Assembly: GCF_000349325.1 (NCBI RefSeq)
Contig: NC_020504.1
Location: 2,390,053 to 2,454,052, forward strand
DNA from: Streptomyces davaonensis JCM 4913
GTDB taxonomy: Bacteria; Actinomycetota; Actinomycetes; Streptomycetales; Streptomycetaceae
DNA: 64,000 nucleotides
Direction of reading: 5' to 3'
Position 1 is the stretch's first letter. The number at the start of each line of letters is the position of its first letter. Under the pieces are notes generated by a model that made no database searches, was not told where the DNA came from, and was given only the letters and a program-made list of their open reading frames with translations. Position numbers and translations under genes: made by a program. Positions 25,878 through 33,433 of this stretch are shown here, piece after piece.

Positions 25878-27551
25878 ATGCGGCTGCGCGCACTGCTGGA
25901 CACGGACGCGCTGGGCCTCAAGCTGCTCGGCGGCGAAGAGGAACTGGACCGCACCGTCCGTGGCGTGATGACCACGGACCTGCGGGACCCCAGCCGCTAT
26001 CTGGCGGGCGGCGAGCTGGTGCTCACGGGCCTCGCCTGGCGCCGCGACTCCGCGGACTCCGAGCCGTTCGTCCGGATCCTGGCGCAGGCCGGGGTGGCCG
26101 CCCTGGCCGCGGGCGAGGCCGAGCTGGGCGATGTCCCCGAGGACCTGGTCGCGGCCTGCGCCCAGCACCGGCTGCCGCTGTTCGCGGTGCACGAGTCGGT
26201 GGCCTTCGCGTCGATCACCGAGCATGTCGTCCGGCAGGTCTCCGGCGAGCGCGCCGGTGACCTCGCGGCGGTCGTGGACCGGCACCGCCGCATGATGACC
26301 TCGGGCCCGGCGGGCGGCGGCCCGGACGTCGTCCTGGACCTCCTCGGCTCCGACCTGGACCTGCGGGCCTGGGTGCTCTCCCCCACCGGACGGCTGATCG
26401 CGGGCTCGAAGGTGGGCGGCCCGGCCCTCCCCGCCGACCTGTGCGCCAAGCTCGCCGCCGAGCACCTGGCCGCCGCCCGCACGGGCCGGCGCGGACCGCA
26501 CCGGATGACGCTCGGCTCGACGGTGTACTCCCTGTTCCCCATCCGCAGCACCGGCCGCTCCCCGCAGGCCGCGCGGGACGTGCGCGAGACGGTGCTGTCG
26601 GACTGGCTGCTGGCGGTGGAGGCGGACGCCGGGGACTGGCCCGACGAGCGGCTCGACCTGCTCCAGGGCGTCACCCAGCTGATCGCGGTCGAGCGGGACC
26701 GCCGGGACGCGGCCCGCACGGTGCGCCGCCGGCTCGCCCAGGAGGTGCTGGAGCTGGTCCAGACGGGCGCCGCGCCCGCCGAGATCGCCGCCCGTCTCCG
26801 GGTCGCCGCGCCGGTACTCCTGCCGGGGCTGGGCGCGGCCCCGCACTGGCAGGTCGTGGTGGCCCGGGTGGAGTGGGACGGCGGTGCGGTGGAGGGCGGT
26901 CCGGTGGCGCAGTCGCTGCTGGAGGAGATCCTCGTCGACCCACTGACCACCGGACCGGAGCCCTCGGACCGGATCGCCGTGGCGCACACCGGCGACGAGG
27001 CGATCGCGCTGGTCCCGCTGCCCGCGGTCTCCGCCGAGCACGACGGCTCGGAGGAGGGCATCCTCGCGGATCTGCTGCTGGAGTCGGTGCGGGACCCGCT
27101 CTCGGCCGGTCTCGACGACGACGGCCGGGTCACCCTCGGCGTCAGCGCGGCCGTCCACTCGGCGGAGGGGCTGCGCGGGGCGCTGGAGGAGGCGCGGCAC
27201 GCCCGCAGGGTGGCGGCGGCGCGGCCCGGGCGGGTGTGCGCGGCGGGGCACCAGGAGCTTGCCTCGCACGTCCTGCTGCTGCCGTTCGTCCCCGACGACG
27301 TGCGGCGCGCGTTCACCGCGCGGCTGCTGGACCCGCTGCGGGACTACGACCGGCGTCACCGCGCCGAGTTGATCCCGACCCTGGAGGCGTTCCTGGACTG
27401 CGACGGCTCCTGGACGCGCTGCGCGACCCGGCTCCACCTCCACGTCAACACACTGCGCTACCGGGTGGGGAGAATCGAGCAGTTGACGAGCCGGGACCTG
27501 TCCCGCCTTGAGGACAAGCTGGATTTCTTCCTGGCGTTGCGGATGAGTTGA
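25878..27551 (+). CDS. PucR-family purine catabolism regulator
   Basis: Transcription factor of 557 residues. N-terminal PucR sensor domain (residues about 1-120: MRLRALLDTDALGLKLLGG, ELVLTGLAWRRD), a middle region with GGDEF-like PucR fold, and a C-terminal HTH_30 helix-turn-helix (CATRLHLHVNTLRYRVGRIE) near 515-540. PucR in Bacillus controls purine degradation genes; divergence from xanthine dehydrogenase supports the same role here. I start at the ATG of MRLRALL; an ATG at 25746 would add an unstructured extension lying in the promoter region. The nearest purine-rich site (AAGGA) is rather far, about 14 bases upstream. Confidence 0.9.
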   Translation: MRLRALLDTDALGLKLLGGEEELDRTVRGVMTTDLRDPSRYLAGGELVLTGLAWRRDSADSEPFVRILAQAGVAALAAGEAELGDVPEDLVAACAQHRLPLFAVHESVAFASITEHVVRQVSGERAGDLAAVVDRHRRMMTSGPAGGGPDVVLDLLGSDLDLRAWVLSPTGRLIAGSKVGGPALPADLCAKLAAEHLAAARTGRRGPHRMTLGSTVYSLFPIRSTGRSPQAARDVRETVLSDWLLAVEADAGDWPDERLDLLQGVTQLIAVERDRRDAARTVRRRLAQEVLELVQTGAAPAEIAARLRVAAPVLLPGLGAAPHWQVVVARVEWDGGAVEGGPVAQSLLEEILVDPLTTGPEPSDRIAVAHTGDEAIALVPLPAVSAEHDGSEEGILADLLLESVRDPLSAGLDDDGRVTLGVSAAVHSAEGLRGALEEARHARRVAAARPGRVCAAGHQELASHVLLLPFVPDDVRRAFTARLLDPLRDYDRRHRAELIPTLEAFLDCDGSWTRCATRLHLHVNTLRYRVGRIEQLTSRDLSRLEDKLDFFLALRMS

Positions 27552-27696
27552 ACCGAGGCCATCCTGGAGGGCCACGAGGTTAGTGGCTGTCCCATGACTT
27601 TGTGAAATCCTTCACCTACCCCCTTGGCCAGCATGGTCCACAGATGCTGGAATGCGCCCACCACCAAAGCTCAATGGCGTGCTCGGGGAGGGCAAC

Positions 27697-28488
27697 GTGG
27701 CGCATACCGCCATGTCTGGTTACGGAACGACCGCCGGTGACGATCCACTCCAGACCGCGGTATGGCGGCTGCGCTCACGCGCGTGCTGGGCCGACGCGGC
27801 GGCGCTGCTACGTCCGGACACCCCGGCGGCCTCCCTCCAGCGGGCCTCGCTGCTGGTGGAACGGTGTCTGTACACCGAGCAGGGCTGGGAGGACGCGGAG
27901 GACGCGCTGCGTACGGCGGAGGCCGTGGCGCACAGCGACGAGGAGCGGGGCGCGGCCGCTTGTGAACGAGGGCAACTTGCTTATGCGGCCACGCTGCACA
28001 CGGTGCGGGACCGGGCCGACGAGGCGCGGGCGGCGCTGGGGCGGGCGGCGGCGTTGATCCCTCCGGGGGCGCCGGGGCGGGCGTTGCTCGACTACCGGCG
28101 GGGGCTGCTGGCGGAGAACCTGTCGCGTTCCCCGCAGGCGGCGCGGGCGGCGTACCGCCGGGCGCACGCGGCGGCGACGGCCCACGCGGACCCGCTGCTG
28201 CTGTCCTTCACCTGGCGCCACCTGGCCGGACTGGCCCTGCGCGACGGCGAGTTGGCGGAGGCCCGGCACGGCTTCGCCGAATCCCTCCGGATCCGCGAGG
28301 AGTTGGGCTACCTGGTCGGCACGGCCCCGGCGCTGGCCTCTTTGGCGGACACCGAACCGGAACCGGAGGCATCCCGCCTCCGCGAGGAGGCCCGCCGCCT
28401 GTTCCGCCTCCTGGGCGGCGTACCGACGTGGCTGGCCCGCCACTTGGCGACGCAGGGACCACCGGCTACGGGGGCGGCTACGGCGTAA
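27697..28488 (+). CDS. Helical tetratricopeptide-like protein
   Basis: 263 residues, Ala/Arg-rich, built from helix pairs resembling TPRs: ACWADAAALLRPDT, WEDAEDALRTAEAVA, RADEARAALGRAAALIPPG, AARAAYRRAHAAATAH, ELAEARHGFAESLRIREELG. No enzyme motif. GTG at 27697 is selected because GGGAGG lies five bases upstream; a reading from 27652 lacks one. Likely a protein-interaction scaffold; the partner is unknown. Ends five bases before the convergent GntR gene stop. Confidence 0.75.
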   Translation: MAHTAMSGYGTTAGDDPLQTAVWRLRSRACWADAAALLRPDTPAASLQRASLLVERCLYTEQGWEDAEDALRTAEAVAHSDEERGAAACERGQLAYAATLHTVRDRADEARAALGRAAALIPPGAPGRALLDYRRGLLAENLSRSPQAARAAYRRAHAAATAHADPLLLSFTWRHLAGLALRDGELAEARHGFAESLRIREELGYLVGTAPALASLADTEPEPEASRLREEARRLFRLLGGVPTWLARHLATQGPPATGAATA

Positions 28489-28493
28489 CTCCG

Positions 28494-29282
28494 CTACGCC
28501 CCGGCGAAGTGCTCCCCCACCAGGGCCCGCACCACATCCAGGTCCCGGGCGATCAGCGCCTCCAAAAGGGCCGTGTGTTCGGCCGCGTCGGCGATCAGGT
28601 CGGCGCGGGCCCGGGTCGGTGGGGTGACGGACAGGGGCCATTGGGAGCGGCGGTGCAAGTCCTCGGCTATGTGGACCAGTTGTTCGTTGCCCGCCAGGGA
28701 CAGGACCGCCGAGTGGAAGGCTCGGTCCGACTCCGCGTACGTCGCGCGGCAGCCGGCCGCGGCGGCCCGTACCGTCGCCTCGGCGAGGGGGCGCAGGTCC
28801 GCCCAGCGGTCGGGCGGGATCGTGCGGGCCAGGCGGAGCATGACCGGGACCTCTATCAGGGCCCGTATCTCGGCCAGTTCCGCCAACTCGCGTGCGCCGC
28901 GCTTGACCACGCGGAAGCCCCGGTTCGGTACGACCTCCACGGCGCCTTCGAGGGCCAGTTGCTGCATGGCCTCGCGGACCGGGGTGGCGGAGACGCCGAA
29001 GCGGTCGCCCAGGGCGGGGGCCGAGTAGACCTCGCCGGGCGTCAACTCCCCGGCCACCAGCGCGGTGCGCAGTGCGTCGAGGATCTGGCCGCGTACCGAG
29101 GACCGCTGCACGGCCGGCCGAGGGCGCGGGATCGGCGCCTCGCTGTGGGTGTGCTCGCCGCGGACCCGGTCCCCCTCCGCGGCGCCGGGCTGCACCGGCA
29201 CCCGCGCCGCGCCCCTGACCTGGGCCATCCCCGCGATCTCGGCGGCCCGCACCTCGGCGGAGCCCTGCGCACCCTGGTTCAC
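28494..29282 (-). CDS. GntR-family transcriptional regulator (FCD type)
   Basis: 262 residues. A long, low-complexity N-terminus of about 60 residues precedes the winged helix (VRGQILDALRTALVAGELTP, FGVSATPVREAMQQLALEG, VVPNRGFRVV), followed by an all-helical FCD ligand domain with metal-ligand type residues: E..R in AEIRALIEVP, D in ESDRAFH, H in AEHTALLEALIARD. FCD regulators sense carboxylic acids and often control nearby catabolic genes; no obvious target is adjacent. GTG start has AGGAGGAG four bases upstream. Divergent from the FhuF-type gene, but the iron box lies closer to that gene. Confidence 0.9.
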   Translation of the reverse strand: MNQGAQGSAEVRAAEIAGMAQVRGAARVPVQPGAAEGDRVRGEHTHSEAPIPRPRPAVQRSSVRGQILDALRTALVAGELTPGEVYSAPALGDRFGVSATPVREAMQQLALEGAVEVVPNRGFRVVKRGARELAELAEIRALIEVPVMLRLARTIPPDRWADLRPLAEATVRAAAAGCRATYAESDRAFHSAVLSLAGNEQLVHIAEDLHRRSQWPLSVTPPTRARADLIADAAEHTALLEALIARDLDVVRALVGEHFAGA

Positions 29283-29371
29283 GGGCTCCTCCTGGGGACG
29301 TTTCGGTACTTGGGGTCATTACGGCGGGTTGTTACTCGTCCGTCAAGCACCATAAGCGCACCGGCCGTCAG

Positions 29372-29412
29372 TTCAAATCCAGGCGATCTTGGGTAAGGTA
29401 AGGCTTACCTCA
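29372..29412 (+). promoter_or_regulatory. Promoter with iron box (DmdR/IdeR-type)
   Basis: TTCAAA at 29372-29377 and TAAGGT at 29394-29399 with a 16-base spacer make a plausible promoter. Over the -10 lies AGGTAAGGCTTACCT at 29396-29410, a perfect 7-1-7 dyad that matches the actinobacterial iron box (consensus like TTAGGTTAGGCTCACCTAA). Binding by an iron-loaded DmdR/IdeR repressor would block polymerase, so the FhuF-type gene should be switched on by iron shortage. Confidence 0.82.
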
Positions 29413-29438
29413 AAACCGCATCGACTCAGGAGTCCCGG

Positions 29439-30287
29439 ATGCCTGTGCCCCGTTCGGCCACCACGGACGCGTACATACGGCTCACCGAGGTCCTCCCATC
29501 ACTCGGGGTCACCGAGCTCGGCCCCTCGGACCCCATGCCCACCGGCTCCGGCTGGGTCTCCGCCGCCGACCTCGCCGCCGCCGAGGCCCCCCTCGACGCC
29601 TTCCTGGCCTGGGACGACGCCCAGATCCTGCGCGACTACGACCAGCGGGCCCGCCCGGACGTCACCGCCACCTTCGGCCTGCACCGCTACGCCTGGCCCG
29701 CCTGTCTGCTGATCACCGTCCCCTGGTTCCTGCACCGCCGCGTCCCGCGCCTGCCCGTGACACATGTCTCCTACGACCGCACCGCCCCCGGCCTCGCCAT
29801 CGGCCGGCTCGCCGTCCGCCCGACCGCCGGCTTCGCCTGCCTGCCCGGCGACCCGGCGGCGCACCTGCCCGGCGCCCGGGTGGTCCCCGACGAGGAGGCC
29901 CTGCGCACCGAGGTCCGTGCGGCCGTCGCCGAACACCTCGAACCCGTCCTCGCCGGATTCGGCCCCCGGATGCGCCGCCGCGGCCGCGCCCTGTGGGGCA
30001 TGGCGACCGACGAGATCGTCGAGAGCCTGTGGTACGTCGCCCATCTGCTGGGCGAGGAGGAGCGCGCGACGCGCGAACTGGAACTGCTGCTGCCCGGCTC
30101 GACCAAGCCGTACGCCGGTTCCGCCGCGTTCCGTGTCCTGACCGGCCCGAACGGTGAGTCGCTGCCCACCCGGGACCGGGTGAGCTGCTGCATGTTCTAC
30201 ACCCTGCGCCCCGAGGACACCTGCGCCACCTGCCCGCGCACCTGCGACGCCGAACGCGTCACCAAGCTTCTGGCGACGGCGAGTTGA
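29439..30287 (+). CDS. FhuF-type 2Fe-2S siderophore-iron reductase
   Basis: Predicted cytoplasmic ferric-siderophore reductase releasing iron from imported chelates. 282 residues. The C-terminal cluster motif is complete: Cys-Cys-x10-Cys-x2-Cys in SCCMFYTLRPEDTCATC near residue 250-265, the unusual FhuF ligand pattern. The central part (ALWGMATDEIVESLWYVAHL) fits the family. ATG has AGGAG six bases upstream. The iron box in the promoter independently supports an iron role. No siderophore synthesis or transport gene is adjacent in this window. Confidence 0.92.
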   Translation: MPVPRSATTDAYIRLTEVLPSLGVTELGPSDPMPTGSGWVSAADLAAAEAPLDAFLAWDDAQILRDYDQRARPDVTATFGLHRYAWPACLLITVPWFLHRRVPRLPVTHVSYDRTAPGLAIGRLAVRPTAGFACLPGDPAAHLPGARVVPDEEALRTEVRAAVAEHLEPVLAGFGPRMRRRGRALWGMATDEIVESLWYVAHLLGEEERATRELELLLPGSTKPYAGSAAFRVLTGPNGESLPTRDRVSCCMFYTLRPEDTCATCPRTCDAERVTKLLATAS

Positions 30288-30591
30288 GCAACGCGCGCGG
30301 TCACGAGCACCCCGCGCGCTCCCCTAGGATCGACTCCCCGGGTCCGCCCGCAGGGTTACAGGGGTTTCACAACTTCCTCACTCGTCGCGGGAACTTTCCG
30401 TGGAACCACCCGTACGGGTAGTCTTATTCGAACTCAACTCCCGCCCCTCACGCGGCAGTTCGAGCAGAACGCCGCCCTGGGCATCCCCTTGCACCTCCTT
30501 GGCGGCCTCTTGCCCCGAAACCCCCTGAGGGCCGGATGGATTGGGCCACTATGGCGGGCGTTACGCCCTATCCCAATGCAAGGGACCCCAG
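30288..30591. other. Upstream region of DUF2637 gene with 12-base palindrome
   Basis: 304 bases without a gene. ACCCGTACGGGT at 30408-30419 is a perfect palindrome. TAGTCT overlaps its right edge at 30419-30424 and could be a -10 box; if so the palindrome would sit on the promoter and act as an operator. A reading frame opening at TTG 30541 merely extends the DUF2637 gene. Confidence 0.45.
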
Positions 30592-31635
30592 ATGAGACTT
30601 ACCGACATATCGCTGAACTGGCTGCTTCCGGGCGCCGTACTGCTCCTGGGCACGCTGGCGGCGGTGGCGGTGCTCGCGCGCGGAAAGCGCTCCTCGGGGA
30701 AGGACACGAGTGCCGACGACTCGTGGGAGCGCAGCGAAGAACGCCGCAGGCGCAAGGAGGCCATCTATGGGACCGCCTCCTATGTGCTCCTGTTCTGCTG
30801 TGCCGCGGTGGCCGCGGCACTCTCCTTCCACGGACTGGTCGGATTCGGCGAGCAGAACCTCGGCCTCACCAACGGCTGGCAGTACCTGGTCCCCTTCGGC
30901 CTGGACGGGGCCGCGATGTTCTGCTCCGTGCTCGCCGTGCGTGAGGCGAGCCACGGTGACGCGGCGCTCGGCTCCCGGATACTCGTGTGGACGTTCGCGT
31001 TCGCCGCGGCCTGGTTCAACTGGGTGCACGCGCCCAGGGGGATCGGCCACGACGGCGCCCCGCACTTCTTCGCCGGCATGTCCATGTCCGCGGCGGTGCT
31101 CTTCGACCGGGCTCTGAAGCAGACCCGCCGGGCCGCGCTGCGGGAGCAGGGCCTGGTCCCGAGGCCGCTGCCGCAGATCCGCATCGTCCGCTGGCTGCGG
31201 GCGCCCCGGGAGACGTACAAGGCCTGGTCCCTGATGCTCCTGGAGAACGTGCGCAGCCTGGACGAGGCGGTCGAGGAGGTGCGCGAGGAGAAGCTGAAGA
31301 AGGACGAGCAGCGGATGCGGCGCCGCGAGGCGCATCGCGTGGAGCGCGCCCAGCTGCGGGCGATCAGCCGCGGTCACCGCGGTTTCGTCGGCCGCGGCGG
31401 CGGCCGCCAGGTCGAGATGCAGGCGGTGGAGCGGGGCTCCGATCGGGTCACCGCGGAGCCTGCCATATCGACGCCGGAGCAGCTGCCCGTACGTACGCGT
31501 CCCTCACTTCAGCCCGTACGCAAAGGTTCTGACCCGGTGACCGTCGATCTCACCGCGGAGGACGACACCATGGCCCTGCCGCGGCTGGACTCCCTGGAGC
31601 GCAAGCTCAAGGACCTGGAGCAGCAGTTCGGCTGA
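30592..31635 (+). CDS. DUF2637 membrane protein (SpdB-like)
   Basis: 347 residues. An N-terminal membrane segment (WLLPGAVLLLGTLAAVAVLA), a basic linker, then the DUF2637 region with about four helices (ASYVLLFCCAAVAAALSFHG, YLVPFGLDGAAMFCSVLAV, RILVWTFAFAAAWFNWVHAP, FAGMSMSAAVLFDRAL). The cytoplasmic tail (about 190-347) has a charged coiled-coil stretch (SLDEAVEEVREEKLKKDEQR) and ends in a second one (LDSLERKLKDLEQQFG). DUF2637 includes the SpdB spread proteins of Streptomyces conjugative plasmids; no Tra, Kor or Rep gene is nearby, so this chromosomal copy may have another role. ATG at 30592 has AAGGGA upstream. Ends at a strong terminator. Confidence 0.85.
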   Translation: MRLTDISLNWLLPGAVLLLGTLAAVAVLARGKRSSGKDTSADDSWERSEERRRRKEAIYGTASYVLLFCCAAVAAALSFHGLVGFGEQNLGLTNGWQYLVPFGLDGAAMFCSVLAVREASHGDAALGSRILVWTFAFAAAWFNWVHAPRGIGHDGAPHFFAGMSMSAAVLFDRALKQTRRAALREQGLVPRPLPQIRIVRWLRAPRETYKAWSLMLLENVRSLDEAVEEVREEKLKKDEQRMRRREAHRVERAQLRAISRGHRGFVGRGGGRQVEMQAVERGSDRVTAEPAISTPEQLPVRTRPSLQPVRKGSDPVTVDLTAEDDTMALPRLDSLERKLKDLEQQFG

Positions 31636-31658
31636 AAACCGCTCTCTCGAAGTGGGTC

Positions 31659-31698
31659 ACGGGAGGGGAGTACGGCAGGCGCCGTACTCCCCTCCCGT
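31659..31698. terminator. 18-bp perfect hairpin, bidirectional terminator
   Basis: ACGGGAGGGGAGTACGGC at 31659-31676 pairs base for base with 31681-31698 around the loop AGGC. It fills the gap between convergent genes, 24 bases after the DUF2637 stop and 3 bases from the ATPase stop, and would serve both. Confidence 0.85.
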
Positions 31699-31700
31699 CG

Positions 31701-32180
31701 TCATGCGGCCTCCGCGCCCAGCTCGAACCACACGGCCTTGCCCACCCCGTGCGGCCGCACCCCCCACGCGTCAGCGAGGGACTGGACCAGCACCAGGCCC
31801 CGGCCGTGCGTACCGTCGTCGGCGGTCGGTACGCGCAGCCGGGGCCTGCGGGCCACGAAGTCCCGTACCTCCACCCGTAGCCCACGTGGTCCCACGGTGG
31901 CGGTCAGGACCGCGTCGCGGTCGGTGTGGACGAGTGCGTTGGTGACGAGTTCACTGGTCAACAGCTCGGCTATCTCGGATCGCCCGGGCCTGCCCCAGTC
32001 GTGCAACAGCTCCCTGAGCTCCTTGCGCGCAGCGGGTACCGCCCTGAGGTCGGCGCGCCCGAGCCTGCGCCTGAGCCCGCAGGTCGACGCCGCTTCCGCG
32101 CCCCCGTCCGCCGTGTCCTCCGTGTCCGCCGAGAAGGCCCCGATCGCGATGGGACCGCCCCCTCGTGCCTGCCTCTTCAT
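31701..32180 (-). CDS. Anti-sigma-type ATP-binding regulator (HATPase_c_2)
   Basis: 159 residues. A GHKL ATPase domain of the RsbW/SpoIIAB-like kind: N box ELVTNALVHT, then VEVRDFVARRP, and G box HGRGLVLVQSLADAWGV ending GKAVWFEL. Streptomyces carry many such stand-alone domains that regulate anti-sigma antagonists; no partner is adjacent. I mark the ATG at 32180, but its ribosome site is poor. An in-frame ATC at 32201 has AGGAGGGG seven bases upstream, which is the ideal spacing, so the true start may be that rare codon. Confidence 0.85.
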   Translation of the reverse strand: MKRQARGGGPIAIGAFSADTEDTADGGAEAASTCGLRRRLGRADLRAVPAARKELRELLHDWGRPGRSEIAELLTSELVTNALVHTDRDAVLTATVGPRGLRVEVRDFVARRPRLRVPTADDGTHGRGLVLVQSLADAWGVRPHGVGKAVWFELGAEAA

Positions 32181-32586
32181 GACCCCCGCCCGCGTGCCGA
32201 TGTTCGTTCCCCTCCTCGAACACGTTCACGGGATCCATGCCCGCTCGGACACGGGGCAGTCATGTCGAATCGTCAACTACCAGGCGTTCGGCCACGAAGG
32301 GGTCGCGAGCGGATGAACGGCCGGGCACACGACTGCGGAAGCGGAGGTTCCGCGTGCGGTTGTGTGCGGGATTCACGCTGGTGGGCACGGGGACGGCGAA
32401 CCCGGCGCGAACGGCACACCGCCGGCGGGTGAAGCGCGGGTCCGGGGGCCGACCAGGGTGCATCGGCCGAACTGCGCAGCCACGTCTGCCGATCCGGCCG
32501 TATCCGACCGCCGAGGGGAATACGCGGGGCCGCCCTCCCGCCCCCGTGGCGAGAGGGCGGCCCTGGTGCCCCCGGCGGTGCTGCGG
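32181..32586. other. Intergenic region upstream of the ATPase gene
   Basis: 406 bases. The left part carries the leader of the leftward ATPase gene: AGGAGGGG on the minus strand at 32209-32216 and a possible TTGACG further upstream (about 32269-32274). The right part holds the terminator of the secreted protein gene. A 118-codon plus-strand frame at 32237-32593 is Arg-rich, lacks a ribosome site and crosses the terminator, so I do not call it. Confidence 0.55.
32527..32563 (-). terminator. Hairpin terminator of the secreted sensor-like gene
   Basis: GGGCCGCCCTC at 32527-32537 pairs perfectly with GAGGGCGGCCC at 32553-32563 (11 pairs, 15-base loop), 24 bases after the stop at 32587. Confidence 0.75.
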
Positions 32587-33210
32587 TCAGTAGAGCTTGT
32601 TGACCGCCGTCTTGGTGGTCTTCTTGAAGGCGGACACCGGAGCGTCCGAGAAGTCGCCCATCTGCGACCAGTCCACGACCGTCACGGTCCTGCCGTCCCG
32701 GCCGACGGAGAGCAGCCGGATGTCGGTGGCACCCCAGGAGGTCTCGGTGGCCAGACCGTGCACGCGAGCGCCCTCCTCGACGGACAGCGAGCCGTACGAC
32801 TTGTACTTGGCCTCGACCTCCGGGTCGGCGGCCTCGATCCGCCCCGCGCAGGACTTGACGTGCTTGTTGAGGCTGCTCGCGAGGGCCTTGGCCTTGGCGG
32901 AGGTACCCACGACGACGGTCAGCTGCCGGGCGCTGGCGTCCAGGTCGGTGCGGAACGGGCGGTACCGGGAGTCATAGGCGAGCAACGCCTCCTCCAGACA
33001 GAACCGCATCTCGACCGGCACACCGTCCTTGACCCTTCCGGCGGTCCACGCGGAAGACGGGTGCGGCGGGAGTTCGGAGGCCGCCAGGAAGCGGGGCGCG
33101 CTCGCCGCCTTCGGTGCTGCGGCGCCGGCCGGTACGGTGAGGGCCGCGCCGACGGTGAGGCCGGCGAGGGCGAATACGGTGACCGCGCCTGCTCGGGTGC
33201 GCTTGGGCAT
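32587..33210 (-). CDS. Secreted protein resembling PknH extracellular sensor domain
   Basis: 207 residues. Signal peptide: MPKRTRAGAVTVFALAGLTVG followed by AALTVPAGAAAPKA with a likely AxA cleavage. Mature part has the pattern of PknH-type sensor domains: two cysteines in FCLEE and KSCAGRIE that could form a disulfide, VVVGTSAKAKALASSLNKHV, and DIRLLSVGRDGRTVTVV ending DWSQMGDFSDAPVSAFKKTT. In mycobacteria this domain is the ectodomain of a Ser/Thr kinase; here it is free and exported. ATG has GGGGGA upstream. Divergent from the membrane-anchored HTH protein across 223 bases. Confidence 0.8.
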   Translation of the reverse strand: MPKRTRAGAVTVFALAGLTVGAALTVPAGAAAPKAASAPRFLAASELPPHPSSAWTAGRVKDGVPVEMRFCLEEALLAYDSRYRPFRTDLDASARQLTVVVGTSAKAKALASSLNKHVKSCAGRIEAADPEVEAKYKSYGSLSVEEGARVHGLATETSWGATDIRLLSVGRDGRTVTVVDWSQMGDFSDAPVSAFKKTTKTAVNKLY

Positions 33211-33433
33211 GGGTGTCCCCCGTGGGTAAGTGTGGATGCGGGTCGTCGTCACCGCGCCGCCGGCTGGTCGGTCCTGCGGTCGTCGGTGCGACACCAAGAG
33301 CATCAGCGGTCACAGGACCCGGAGGCAACAGGGGATGCCGCTTCCGTGGCGGTGGAACCATCCCAGGCCGTCTGACGTGCAGGTATATGGGGTGCCTGGG
33401 ATGCCGTCCCGGGCGGGAGCACACGGGGGAAGG

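Noticed and set aside
30592..31635. Integrated conjugative plasmid implied by the SpdB-like gene
   Set aside because: No Tra, Rep, Kor, integrase or att-like repeat is seen; neighbours look like core chromosome.
32237..32593. 118-codon plus-strand frame between ATPase and secreted protein genes
   Set aside because: Arg/Pro-rich, no ribosome site, runs through a clear terminator hairpin.
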